NCBI GenBank assembly: GCA_017475805.1
Contig: JAFVEW010000120.1
Location: forward strand, 1-11,101
Length of the DNA stretch: 11,101 nucleotides
DNA from: Synergistaceae bacterium
Lineage (GTDB): Bacteria > Synergistota > Synergistia > Synergistales > Aminobacteriaceae
Reading direction: 5' to 3'
Shown: piece after piece, positions 1-8,349 of the stretch
Layout of the letters: every line of letters starts with the position of its first letter
Position numbering within the stretch: the first letter of the stretch is position 1
Made by a program: the position numbers and the translations under genes
Notes under the pieces: generated by a model
What the model saw: the letters and a program-made list of their open reading frames with translations, nothing else
Databases searched by the model: none
Told to the model about the DNA's origin: nothing

Positions 1-1
1 A

Positions 2-1582
<1,581 letters not shown>

Positions 1583-1598
1583 ATTTAATAATTATGGA

Positions 1599-1619
1599 TT
1601 AGGAGTTAGGGGTTAGGAG
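1599..1619 (+). repeat. Tandem heptamer array TTAGGRG x3
   Basis: Three back-to-back heptamers, TTAGGAG, TTAGGGG and TTAGGAG, lie 16 bases after the dnaK stop codon. The third copy forms the left arm of the terminator hairpin. A second possible stem, GGATTA (1596-1601) with TAATCC (1623-1628), interleaves with that hairpin, so the two cannot form together as simple stems. A degenerate relative lies at 9077-9101. Confidence 0.75.
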
Positions 1620-1644
1620 TTTTAATCCTGACTCCTAATTTTTT
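1613..1644 (+). terminator. Rho-independent terminator of dnaK
   Basis: An 8-bp perfect stem, TTAGGAGT (1613-1620) with ACTCCTAA (1631-1638), has a 10-base loop and is followed at once by six T residues (1639-1644). It lies 30 bases after the dnaK stop, and its T run touches the whiA stop codon on the other strand. There is no T run on the minus-strand side, so it should work mainly for dnaK. Confidence 0.7.
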
Positions 1645-2483
1645 CATATTTTTATAACGTTTTTATCGTCAAGTAAATTTTGAATTTTATCCCATCGATA
1701 TTTCACGGCAGATTTTTTTATAGGCGGATTTAATTTTTTGCCGAGTTCTTCAAGAGTGTCATCAGGAAATTTTATTCTAAGTTCAGCTACAGCTATTAAA
1801 TTTTCAGGCAATGAAATTCCAAGCTCAAGAAAATTTTTAGCGAGTTCTAACTGTTCGCGGGCGGCTTTGACGCTTCTTGCAATGTTAGCGGCCTCGTAAT
1901 TTCTCTGGACGTTCACTCGATTTCTAACTGAACGGATCATCGCTGTTTTATCAAATTCAAGAGCGCTCGATGTCATTCCGGTATTACATAAAAAAGTCAT
2001 AATGTCATCATGATTTCTCAGAGTAAACTCGTTGCGGTGTTGCGACCAAGCTAAGCCAGTAAAATTTAGAGCTTTTTCCGCGACTTTTGAAATTTTTTCG
2101 TCCGATATTATCAGCGTTAGATAATAACCGTTCTTAGGAAAATAAAGGCCTCCCGCGCTCCCCCAAAGTCCTTTAAGCCAAGACCAAGAATTTTTAAGAC
2201 TCTTAGGGACTTTCAAAAATTTTTCGGGACATGAAATTTTTACTCGCGGCTTTTGACTTTTTGATGTTAAAAGCGAGATAGCAGGCGTGAATTTATATTT
2301 TTCATAATAAGACGTCTGAGGCCATATCCGCATTAATCGACGCGCCGTCCGCAATCGGTTTGTTTGAAAATTTTTCATGCCCATTAAAATTCCTGAAGTT
2401 TCATAATCGGCTTGAATACTTGAATTATTTTCGCACGTCAGCCACTCGTCCCAAAGTTTCCCTAAACGTAAATGTTTTTCCAT
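1644..2483 (-). CDS. whiA: WhiA-family DNA-binding protein
   Basis: Homologue of WhiA/YvcL, a DNA-binding protein of Bacillota, Actinomycetota and some other phyla that is linked to sporulation or cell-division control. The 279 residues show the degenerate LAGLIDADG-like segment (WLKGLWGSAGG, about 102-112), the family region RNRVNVQRNYEAANIARS (187-204) followed by a helix, and the C-terminal helix-turn-helix LPENLIAVAELR..PDDTLEELGKKLNPPIKKSAVKYR (225-263). It is somewhat shorter than the usual 300-320 residues; the N-terminal part is the least recognisable. In Bacillota whiA normally follows rapZ and yvcK, neither of which is here. No Shine-Dalgarno sequence is evident before the ATG, but a good promoter lies at 2515-2543. 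The function in this organism is not known. Confidence 0.85.
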   Translation of the reverse strand: MEKHLRLGKLWDEWLTCENNSSIQADYETSGILMGMKNFQTNRLRTARRLMRIWPQTSYYEKYKFTPAISLLTSKSQKPRVKISCPEKFLKVPKSLKNSWSWLKGLWGSAGGLYFPKNGYYLTLIISDEKISKVAEKALNFTGLAWSQHRNEFTLRNHDDIMTFLCNTGMTSSALEFDKTAMIRSVRNRVNVQRNYEAANIARSVKAAREQLELAKNFLELGISLPENLIAVAELRIKFPDDTLEELGKKLNPPIKKSAVKYRWDKIQNLLDDKNVIKI

Positions 2484-2514
2484 ATCTATTTAATTTTTAT
2501 TAATTGTAAACAAA

Positions 2515-2543
2515 ATTTTATTTTTATGTTATAATCTTTTCAA
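2515..2543 (-). promoter_or_regulatory. Predicted sigma-70-type promoter for whiA
   Basis: Read on the minus strand, a -35 TTGAAA (2543-2538) and a -10 TAAAAT (2520-2515) are separated by exactly 17 bases. Transcription would begin near 2508, about 25 bases before the whiA ATG. Just upstream, the sequence GAGAATTTTTCTTGAAA resembles GAGAAATTCACTTGAAA at the restriction-system promoter near 10960. Confidence 0.55.
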
Positions 2544-2580
2544 GAAAAATTCTCGGCGCGAGTCGGGAAATTATTTTTTA

Positions 2581-2603
2581 TTACTACATTTATTACTACA
2601 AAA
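2581..2603. repeat. 23-bp repeat, copy 1, with two TTACTAC heptamers
   Basis: This is a perfect match to 10990-11012, in the same orientation. The core is TTACTAC-ATTTA-TTACTAC followed by AAAA, so the heptamer recurs every 12 bp (GTAGTAA on the other strand). It lies 97 bases upstream of the whiA start codon and 37 bases upstream of its -35 box. The rest of the 231-bp gap between whiA and the MATE gene is AT-rich and shows no gene. A small GC-rich inverted repeat, CTCG-GCG-CGAG, lies at 2552-2562. Confidence 0.8.
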
Positions 2604-2714
2604 ATTTTAATTTTAATTCGTAATTGCAAAACTTAATCTAAAAATTTTTAACTAAAATCGCAATTATTTTTTCTCAGCCTCGCGCTTAAAAATCACGGAA
2701 CAAAATTTTATTCT

Positions 2715-4064
2715 TTACTTTAACTTTGACTCCCAGCCGCTGCGTTTTATGTGTAAAAATGTCAAAGTACAGCAGACAATCCAGCCTACAGGATAGCCTA
2801 TAGCGATAAAATAAACGCTGCTCGTTAATCTTGAAATTATAAATAAATAAATCTGTCTGAACAAAACAAACGAGCCAAGCATTATTAACATCGGTGTCCT
2901 TGAGTCTCCGACGCCCCGCAAAGCTCCTGCGTGAACTTGATTATAAACGTTAAAAGGGTCAAAAATCGTATTTAATCTTAAAAATAAAACTCCGAAGCTC
3001 AAGACTGCAGCGTCTCTATTAAATAACGAAACTATGAACGGCGCAAAAATAAATATAATCGCTATAAGGGTCATCGAAATCAAAAGAGAAATTTTCATAG
3101 CCTCGTGAACGCCCTGTTTAATTCGGTCAGGCTTGCGGGCTCCTGCGTTTTGACCTACAAAAGTCGTTATTGACATTGACATACTTTGAGTAGATAAAGC
3201 TACAAAGGCATCAACACGCGCATATATCCCCCAGCCTGCTGTGCTTGCCGCTCCGTAAGCGTTTATATAAGCCTGAACAAAAACGTTTGAGAAAGCCGTT
3301 ATAGCCATCTGAAAACCTGCAGGAAAGCCTATTTGAATAATCCGCTTTAATATCGCCGTGTCAATTTTCATTTCGCGCCAAGTTAAACTGTGATATTCAT
3401 GCGAACGGAAAAGCCTCACAAAAATCGCAAGCCCTGAAATTAATTGCGCCAAAATCGTAGCGTAAGCAACTCCTGCAACGCCGGACTCGAATTTTATAAC
3501 GAATAATAAATCAAGAAAAATATTTAATATCGAAGCTAAAATTAAATAATATAAAGGCCGTTTCGAGTCTCCGACAGCCCTCAAAATTGCCGCGCCCATG
3601 TTATAGAGCATCATTCCGCCAAGCCCGAGTGTAAAAATTTGAAGATAAACAACGGCTTCTTTATAAACGCTCGCGTGAGTATTCATCATTCTTAAAAGTC
3701 CAGGAGTTGCATAATAGCCTATTGCTGAAATTATTAGCGATAAAATTAAAGTCGAAACTACAGCCGTGTGAGTAGATTTTCTAAGATTGACTATATCTTT
3801 TGCTCCTAAATATTGCGAAATAACGACAGAAGCTCCCATTGACATTCCTATGAAAGCTCCGATTAACGTTAAAACTATAGGCACTGTAGAAGTTACAGCT
3901 CCGAGCGCGTCAGCTCCGACGAAATTTCCTACAACGACGCTATCAACAGTGTTATAAAGCTGCTGAAATATATTTCCGACCAACAAAGGAACAGAAAAAT
4001 TTATTAATTGTTTCCAGATTATTCCTTCGGTCATATCTTTAATAGTTGAATTTTTTTTTGGCAA
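2715..4064 (-). CDS. MATE-family efflux transporter
   Basis: Inner-membrane multidrug/toxin exporter of the MATE superfamily, driven by a Na+ or H+ gradient; the substrate cannot be told from sequence. The protein is about 449 residues with roughly twelve membrane segments in two homologous halves. Near the N terminus is the typical block IWKQLINFSVPLLVGNIFQQLYNTVDS, followed by VVVGNFVGADALGA and MSMGASVVISQYLGA. The second half has IGFPAGFQMAITAFSNVFVQAYINAYG and GWGIYARVDAF. The frame is open to a GTG at 4088, but a TTG at 4064 is preferred: AGGGG lies 10 bases upstream of it, the protein then starts like other family members, and the predicted promoter would start transcription at about 4087, on top of the GTG. 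The gene reads toward whiA, but whiA has its own promoter. Confidence 0.93.
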   Translation of the reverse strand: MPKKNSTIKDMTEGIIWKQLINFSVPLLVGNIFQQLYNTVDSVVVGNFVGADALGAVTSTVPIVLTLIGAFIGMSMGASVVISQYLGAKDIVNLRKSTHTAVVSTLILSLIISAIGYYATPGLLRMMNTHASVYKEAVVYLQIFTLGLGGMMLYNMGAAILRAVGDSKRPLYYLILASILNIFLDLLFVIKFESGVAGVAYATILAQLISGLAIFVRLFRSHEYHSLTWREMKIDTAILKRIIQIGFPAGFQMAITAFSNVFVQAYINAYGAASTAGWGIYARVDAFVALSTQSMSMSITTFVGQNAGARKPDRIKQGVHEAMKISLLISMTLIAIIFIFAPFIVSLFNRDAAVLSFGVLFLRLNTIFDPFNVYNQVHAGALRGVGDSRTPMLIMLGSFVLFRQIYLFIISRLTSSVYFIAIGYPVGWIVCCTLTFLHIKRSGWESKLK

Positions 4065-4093
4065 TATTACTTCACCCCTTTTGAACACAAAAA

Positions 4094-4122
4094 ATTTTAG
4101 GGCAAGAATAAAAGTCGGTCAA
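4094..4122 (-). promoter_or_regulatory. Predicted sigma-70-type promoter for the MATE gene
   Basis: On the minus strand, TTGACC (4122-4117) and TAAAAT (4099-4094) are separated by 17 bases. This places transcription start near 4087, and the TTG start codon at 4064 follows after a short leader that carries AGGGG (4079-4075). Confidence 0.6.
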
Positions 4123-4187
4123 ATTTTAAGCCGTGATACAATTCTTAAAAGTTTGAGGGGAAATTTTAGAAAGGCGGAATTTTTGTC

Positions 4188-4811
4188 ATGGGACTTTTCA
4201 AAAAATTTTTGAATCAAACGAGGAAGCCGGAGGGTTTTCTTGGACGTTTAATGCTAAACGGAATGAGCTTCGGGCACGCAAGAATAGCTGATTGGGCAAT
4301 GTCGATGCTGAATATTCCTGAGCCTTCGGAAATTATAGAGCTTGGCTGCGGAAATGGAAGAGACGCTCGTGAACTTCTCAAAAAATATTCGTCGGCAAGA
4401 CTCACAGCCTTAGATTATTCACCCTTGTCCGTAGAAAAAACAAAAATTAATAACAAAAGTATGATTAAAGCCGGACGCCTTGAAGTTATCGAAGGTAACG
4501 TCTCGGACTTAAAATTTGAGCCTGGAAAATTTGAACTTGCAACAGCATTTGAGACAATATATTTTTGGCCTGGACTTGGACATTGTTTCGAGGAAGTTTT
4601 GAAAGTCTTAAAATCTGGCGGATATTTTATGATTGTTACCGAATCCGACGGACTCGATGAAATAACTCAATGGTTCAAAAAGCGAATTGACGGCATGAAC
4701 ACCTACACTTCGCAGGAAATTTCGGACGCGTTAAAGGCCGCAGGATTTTCCGATGTTCAAGTTAATCATAACAAGTCTCACCCTTGGCTAATGGTGCTTG
4801 CAAGAAAGTAA
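4188..4811 (+). CDS. Class I SAM-dependent methyltransferase
   Basis: Probable cytoplasmic small-molecule methyltransferase of the Rossmann-fold class I superfamily, 207 residues. Motif I is IIELGCGNGR (49-58), which binds S-adenosylmethionine. An acidic residue after strand 2 lies in ALDYSPLSVEKTK (74-86). The strand 4 region is FELATAFETIYFWPGL (115-130), and the post-motif segment LKSGGYFMIV (141-150) is also typical. The sequence GHARIADWAMSML near the N terminus and TAFETIYFWP recur in an uncharacterised group common in anaerobes; the substrate is unknown. The ATG is preceded by AAGGCGG (4171-4177). The gene is divergent from the MATE gene and lies 58 bases before hflK. Membership of the hflK operon is possible but unproven. 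Confidence 0.88.
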   Translation: MGLFKKFLNQTRKPEGFLGRLMLNGMSFGHARIADWAMSMLNIPEPSEIIELGCGNGRDARELLKKYSSARLTALDYSPLSVEKTKINNKSMIKAGRLEVIEGNVSDLKFEPGKFELATAFETIYFWPGLGHCFEEVLKVLKSGGYFMIVTESDGLDEITQWFKKRIDGMNTYTSQEISDALKAAGFSDVQVNHNKSHPWLMVLARK

Positions 4812-4816
4812 AAATT

Positions 4817-4845
4817 TTCTCATAATTGTTTTTCAAAATTATAAA
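4817..4845 (+). promoter_or_regulatory. Possible promoter for the hflK operon
   Basis: TTCTCA (4817-4822, four of six consensus bases) and TATAAA (4840-4845) are separated by 17 bases, just after the methyltransferase stop codon and before the strong ribosome-binding site of hflK. In AT-rich DNA such matches arise by chance, so this is tentative. Confidence 0.3.
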
Positions 4846-4869
4846 TCGCAACTAAGGAGGAAAATTTTA

Positions 4870-5769
4870 ATGCGGACTCAAAAATTTTTTGCCCCGTTTT
4901 TAATCATAATTGCTTTGATTGCGTTTATGATCCTTGACGGCTTTTACACAGTCGGCGAACAAGAGCAGGCCGTTATAACAATGTTTGGAAATATCGTCAG
5001 GACAGATACAGCAGGATTATATTTCAAGCTTCCTTTCATTCAGCAGGTTAATATCGTAGATATGACGACACACGGCACTGGAATTGGCTACGAAACTGAT
5101 AAAACTTTCCGCAACGTCGTTAAAGAAGACGAGAGCGTCATGATAACGTCGGATTTTAATTTCGTTAATATTGATTTTTATCTCGAATATAAAGTCTCTG
5201 ATCCTGTAGCTTATCTTTATAACTCAGATAATCCTGAAAATATTTTGCGAAACATGCTGCTCTCTTGTATTCGCGGCACTGTAGCAGATTATCCTGTCGA
5301 TGAAGTTATAACAACAGGGAAAAATCAAATTCAAACTTCGGTACGCGAAAAATTAACAGAAATGTTAAGAGAAAGTAATATCGGCCTTCAATGCGTTAAC
5401 TTAACCGTTCAGGACGCAGAGCCGCCTACGGAAAAAATTATTCAGGCTTTCAAAGAAGTTGAAACAGCGCGCCAAGCCCGTGAGACTATGGTCAACAGTG
5501 CAAAAAAATATCAATCTGAGCAAATACCTTTAGCTGAAGCTCGAGCCGACCAAATTATTCAACGCGCCGAAGCCGTTAAATCAGCGCGTATTGCCGAAGC
5601 CAACGGTCAGACAGCGAGATTTAATAACATGTTTGAAGAATATAAAACTTATCCGTTGATAACGAAGCAGAGATTATTTTTCGAGGCTCTCGAAGAAGTT
5701 TTGCCGGACGCTAAAGTAATCATAACTGACGGAACGAGCGAAAAACTTTTGCCGCTCGATAAATTTTAG
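4870..5769 (+). CDS. hflK: HflK-like SPFH/prohibitin membrane protein
   Basis: Membrane-anchored SPFH-domain protein. In well-studied bacteria HflK forms a large ring with HflC around the FtsH protease and modulates its activity. The 299 residues comprise one membrane segment (about 8-23), then FYTVGEQEQAVITMFGNIVRTDTAGLYFKLPF (25-56) that opens the SPFH domain (to about 190), an Ala/Glu/Arg-rich coiled coil (about 195-260), and a C-terminal end (VIITDGTSEKLLPL) like that of HflK. The frame is open upstream to 4798, but the ATG at 4870 has a perfect AAGGAGG (4854-4860) nine bases before it and gives the expected short N terminus. No ftsH is visible. The HflK rather than HflC label rests on gene order and the C terminus. 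Confidence 0.85.
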   Translation: MRTQKFFAPFLIIIALIAFMILDGFYTVGEQEQAVITMFGNIVRTDTAGLYFKLPFIQQVNIVDMTTHGTGIGYETDKTFRNVVKEDESVMITSDFNFVNIDFYLEYKVSDPVAYLYNSDNPENILRNMLLSCIRGTVADYPVDEVITTGKNQIQTSVREKLTEMLRESNIGLQCVNLTVQDAEPPTEKIIQAFKEVETARQARETMVNSAKKYQSEQIPLAEARADQIIQRAEAVKSARIAEANGQTARFNNMFEEYKTYPLITKQRLFFEALEEVLPDAKVIITDGTSEKLLPLDKF

Positions 5770-5787
5770 ACAGCAAATAATAAATAA

Positions 5788-6441
5788 ATGAAAAAAATTT
5801 TTTTCTTATTCGCGTTTGTTTTTATCACCGTTGCTGCTTTTGCAAGCGACAATATCGACACGCCTTATTATCAAATTAAATGGAGTATTTTTGAAGCCAT
5901 GCCAAGAGACGAAGAAAAAATAGTTTTTTTAGGCGATAGTCTGACGGATTATGTGAAATTTGATGAGCTTGTTCCTGAGCTAAAAATAAAAAATCGCGGC
6001 ATCGCAGGAGATACAACAGTTGGAGTTTTGAAGAGACTTGACGAAGTTATCAGCTTGAAACCTTCAAAATTATTTTTGTTAATCGGCACGAATGATATTG
6101 TCTTCAATAGAAAGCCCGATGAGATTGTTGATAATATCAAGAAAATTATCGAAAAATTCCGCGAAAAATCTCCGAACACTGCGATTTATGTCCAAACTCT
6201 TTTCCCGGTTAATCATAATTTAGGCGATGCTCGTCGACCTAAAGAAGCTATCCTTGCTATTAACGAAGGACTTTCAAAATTATCTGACGAGATTAAATTC
6301 ACGTTGATTGATACTTATTCGCTTTTTGCAGAAAATGACGAATTGCCTGAACGTTATACCGTTGACGGCCTGCACTTAAACGGAGCTGGCATAGTTCGAT
6401 GGGTTGAGTTTTTGCGGGAGTGGCTTCAAGAAAAAAATTAA
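5788..6441 (+). CDS. Secreted SGNH/GDSL-family hydrolase
   Basis: Likely extracytoplasmic esterase or acetyl-/acyl-hydrolase of the SGNH fold, 217 residues. An N-terminal signal peptide (about 1-19, MKKIFFLFAFVFITVAAFA) would export it. Catalytic blocks are clear: FLGDSLTD with nucleophile Ser51, the oxyanion-hole RGIAGDT (about Gly71 or Gly74), GTND (100-103) with Asn102, and DGLH (193-196) with Asp193 and His196. It belongs with the lysophospholipase/PAF-acetylhydrolase-like branch; the substrate cannot be named. The gene starts 18 bases after hflK and ends 16 bases before hflC, so it is almost certainly co-transcribed with both. No clear Shine-Dalgarno sequence precedes the ATG. Confidence 0.9.
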   Translation: MKKIFFLFAFVFITVAAFASDNIDTPYYQIKWSIFEAMPRDEEKIVFLGDSLTDYVKFDELVPELKIKNRGIAGDTTVGVLKRLDEVISLKPSKLFLLIGTNDIVFNRKPDEIVDNIKKIIEKFREKSPNTAIYVQTLFPVNHNLGDARRPKEAILAINEGLSKLSDEIKFTLIDTYSLFAENDELPERYTVDGLHLNGAGIVRWVEFLREWLQEKN

Positions 6442-6457
6442 GAGGTGAAAATTAATT

Positions 6458-7333
6458 ATGAAAAATTTTGTTATGCGAGGCGCGTTGTTTTTTATCGGAA
6501 TCGTTTTTATCTTGACGCTTCCATTTTCGTTTTATGTTGTCGGCCCGAACGAATATGCGGCTCTTTTTGAATTCGGAAAAATCGTCTCGATAATTGATGA
6601 ACCTGGAATTAAATATCGTCTTCCAGCTGTAAACACAGTGCGGTATATTTCAAAAAAATTACATCTTTATGATATTCCGCGTTCAGGTGTTATAACAAAA
6701 GATAAAAAATCTATGATTGCTGATAATTATGTAACGTGGCGAGTTATTGATCCGGTGAAATATATTCAGACTTTGAACGCCGTCGAAGCACGCGCTTGCG
6801 AACGCATAGAAGCCGCTGTCTATAACGCTATTAAAAATGTAATTTCGTCAATGACTCAGGACGAAGTTATCGAAGCAAGAGGCGGAAAACTTTCGACAAA
6901 AATCGCAGAAGATTCTAATTCTGACATTGGCATTTACGGAATTGCTATAGTTCAAACGGAAATGAAAGCCTTAGACTTGCCCGACGATAACAAAGCCGCA
7001 GTTTATGAACGCATGATTTCAGAGCGTCAAAACATCGCAGCGTCTTACACAGCCGAAGGAAATTCAGAGGCTCAAAAAATCCGCAACAGAACGGACAGAG
7101 AAGCCGCAATTAAATCCGCCGAAGCTGAACAGAAAGCCGCAGTTTTAATTGCCGAAGGTGAAGCAGAATACATGAAAATTTTGCAATCGGCCTACGATAC
7201 GCCGGAGAAAGCAGAATTTTATAATTTTTTGCGCTCTCTTGACGCTTTGAAAAAGTCCATGAAAGGCAATGGCGAAAAAGTTATTATTCTCGACAAAAAT
7301 TCTTCACTTGGAAAAATTTTGAACGGCGAATAA
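6458..7333 (+). CDS. hflC: HflC-like SPFH/prohibitin membrane protein
   Basis: Partner of HflK in the membrane SPFH complex that, in known cases, regulates FtsH. The protein has 291 residues. A single membrane segment spans about 7-27. FYVVGPNEYAALFEFGKIV (25-43) and EPGIKYRLP (48-56) start the SPFH domain, MIADNYVTWRVIDPVKY (86-102) is typical of the family, and the helical part holds the hallmark AEGNSEAQKIRNRTDREA (199-216) and LIAEGEAEYMKIL. GAGGTG (6442-6447) next to the upstream stop codon serves as ribosome-binding site. A simple AAAAAATTTTTT palindrome (7332-7343) follows the stop and could pause polymerase only weakly, so the SH3b gene may be in the same transcript. Confidence 0.88.
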   Translation: MKNFVMRGALFFIGIVFILTLPFSFYVVGPNEYAALFEFGKIVSIIDEPGIKYRLPAVNTVRYISKKLHLYDIPRSGVITKDKKSMIADNYVTWRVIDPVKYIQTLNAVEARACERIEAAVYNAIKNVISSMTQDEVIEARGGKLSTKIAEDSNSDIGIYGIAIVQTEMKALDLPDDNKAAVYERMISERQNIAASYTAEGNSEAQKIRNRTDREAAIKSAEAEQKAAVLIAEGEAEYMKILQSAYDTPEKAEFYNFLRSLDALKKSMKGNGEKVIILDKNSSLGKILNGE

Positions 7334-7361
7334 AAAATTTTTTACGAAAAACTTAATTAAC

Positions 7362-8108
7362 ATGAAAAAAGTAATTACTTTAACGTTTATATTATTTACT
7401 CTGATGACTTCGGCGGCGTGGGCTGGCTTTGTTGACTATCCGACGTTAGCTTGGTGCAATGCCGAGAGTGTGAGACTTCGTGAGGCTCCTAATACTAAAT
7501 CAAAAATTTTAGGTAAACTCAGCGAATGGGATTTTCTAATTGTCTTGTCAGATACTCGTGTGAACGGACAGTTATGGTATGAAGTTGATCATCCAACTAA
7601 AAAAGGACACGCCTACATTTTGGGAAAATATCTCACGCCTTGTTTTGTTGAAGAATGCCAACGCAAAACTCTCACAAAATTGATGATGAATATCGAGCTT
7701 ACTTACGGACATAACGTAGAAAAGACCATAGCTTTACTCGGCGAACCTAAAAAACGCATCAGCAAAAAAAGTGAATACAGCGATTATCAGCGTGTAACTC
7801 TCGATTACGGGGATTATAGCGTTTCTTATATCGATAATGATTTACTCGTAGAAGTCGATGTCAATCGCGGCGATATGCCCTTTGGAAATTTTGTTATAGG
7901 CGACAGTGAGCAAAAATTGCTTAGTTTGCTTGGGAAGCCTCTGAATGAAAAAGATTTTTCGTCAGATGGAGCTGTCATATGGCAATACAATATAAACTTA
8001 GACTACGAAGAAATAATCGAAACAAGTTTTGTGAATTTCATAATTAAAAATGGCAAAATAGTCAGCATGTCTTACGAAGTTCCTAATGATGGGAGCAACG
8101 GTGGTTAG
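7362..8108 (+). CDS. Secreted SH3b-domain protein with duplicated C-terminal module
   Basis: Extracytoplasmic protein of unknown function, 248 residues. A signal peptide (about 1-21, ending SAAWA) is followed by a bacterial SH3 domain (about 28-92): NAESVRLREAPNTKSKILGKL, then LWYEV and AYILGKYL, the usual SH3b signature associated with cell-wall or protein binding. The remainder holds two similar units, beginning NVEKTIALLGEP (118-129) and DSEQKLLSLLGKP (181-193), each followed by beta-rich sequence. They resemble the small SmpA/BLIP-like fold, which is an inference from pattern only. The gene starts 28 bases after hflC with no obvious Shine-Dalgarno sequence and is probably the last gene of the hflK operon. 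Confidence 0.78.
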   Translation: MKKVITLTFILFTLMTSAAWAGFVDYPTLAWCNAESVRLREAPNTKSKILGKLSEWDFLIVLSDTRVNGQLWYEVDHPTKKGHAYILGKYLTPCFVEECQRKTLTKLMMNIELTYGHNVEKTIALLGEPKKRISKKSEYSDYQRVTLDYGDYSVSYIDNDLLVEVDVNRGDMPFGNFVIGDSEQKLLSLLGKPLNEKDFSSDGAVIWQYNINLDYEEIIETSFVNFIIKNGKIVSMSYEVPNDGSNGG

Positions 8109-8144
8109 TTGTAATCGTCGTCCGTGTTTATCCCTTGAACAAAA

Positions 8145-8183
8145 AGCCGCTTAACTCGTTGCTTAATACAGCGGCTGATTTTA
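8145..8183 (+). terminator. Possible terminator after the SH3b gene
   Basis: AGCCGC (8145-8150) and GCGGCT (8171-8176) form a GC-rich 6-bp stem with a 20-base loop, followed by GATTTTATCTC. The T run is short and interrupted, so termination may be partial. It is the most likely end of the hflK operon. Confidence 0.35.
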
Positions 8184-8349
8184 TCTCTTAAAATTTACAA
8201 TATAGGAGGGCGGCTGTTAAGCCTATACTCGAAGCACTTTATTGACTATTATTCCAAAAAGTCGCTTACAAAGAGACCAGTTTTTGAACGCAAAATTCTA
8301 TAATCGCCTCATGATTTACAAATTAAAAAATTTCAGGAGGCTTTTCATT
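8184..8349 (+). promoter_or_regulatory. Leader and promoter region of the VWA gene
   Basis: Non-coding stretch before the VWA gene. It holds an inverted repeat TATAGG (8201-8206)/CCTATA (8222-8227), a second copy of GCGGCTG (8210-8216; first at 8171-8177), a perfect -10-like TATAAT (8299-8304) without a convincing -35, and a strong AGGAGG (8335-8340) nine bases before the ATG. The frame is open back to a TTG at 8242, but the peptide before 8350 looks non-native. Confidence 0.35.

Noticed and set aside
2530..2535. Perfect TATAAT on the plus strand (also at 10929-10934), as if driving an RNA through the 23-bp repeat
   Set aside because: No good -35 at proper spacing and no rightward gene follows the 2530 copy. 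The minus-strand readings with 17-base spacing fit the adjacent genes better.
2620..2667. TAATTGC...GCAATTA inverted repeat followed by T residues after the MATE gene
   Set aside because: The loop is over 25 bases, the stem is AT-rich and the T run is on the strand without a gene.
4091..4170. Frequent AAAATTTT words in spacers and genes
   Set aside because: Probably base composition and codon preference of an AT-rich genome; no positional pattern was evident.
4798..4869. Longer HflK from the ATG at 4798 overlapping the methyltransferase
   Set aside because: The perfect AAGGAGG and the normal family N terminus point to the ATG at 4870.
8242..8349. Longer VWA protein from the TTG at 8242
   Set aside because: No ribosome-binding site there, the added peptide is unlike the family and a strong AGGAGG marks the ATG at 8350.
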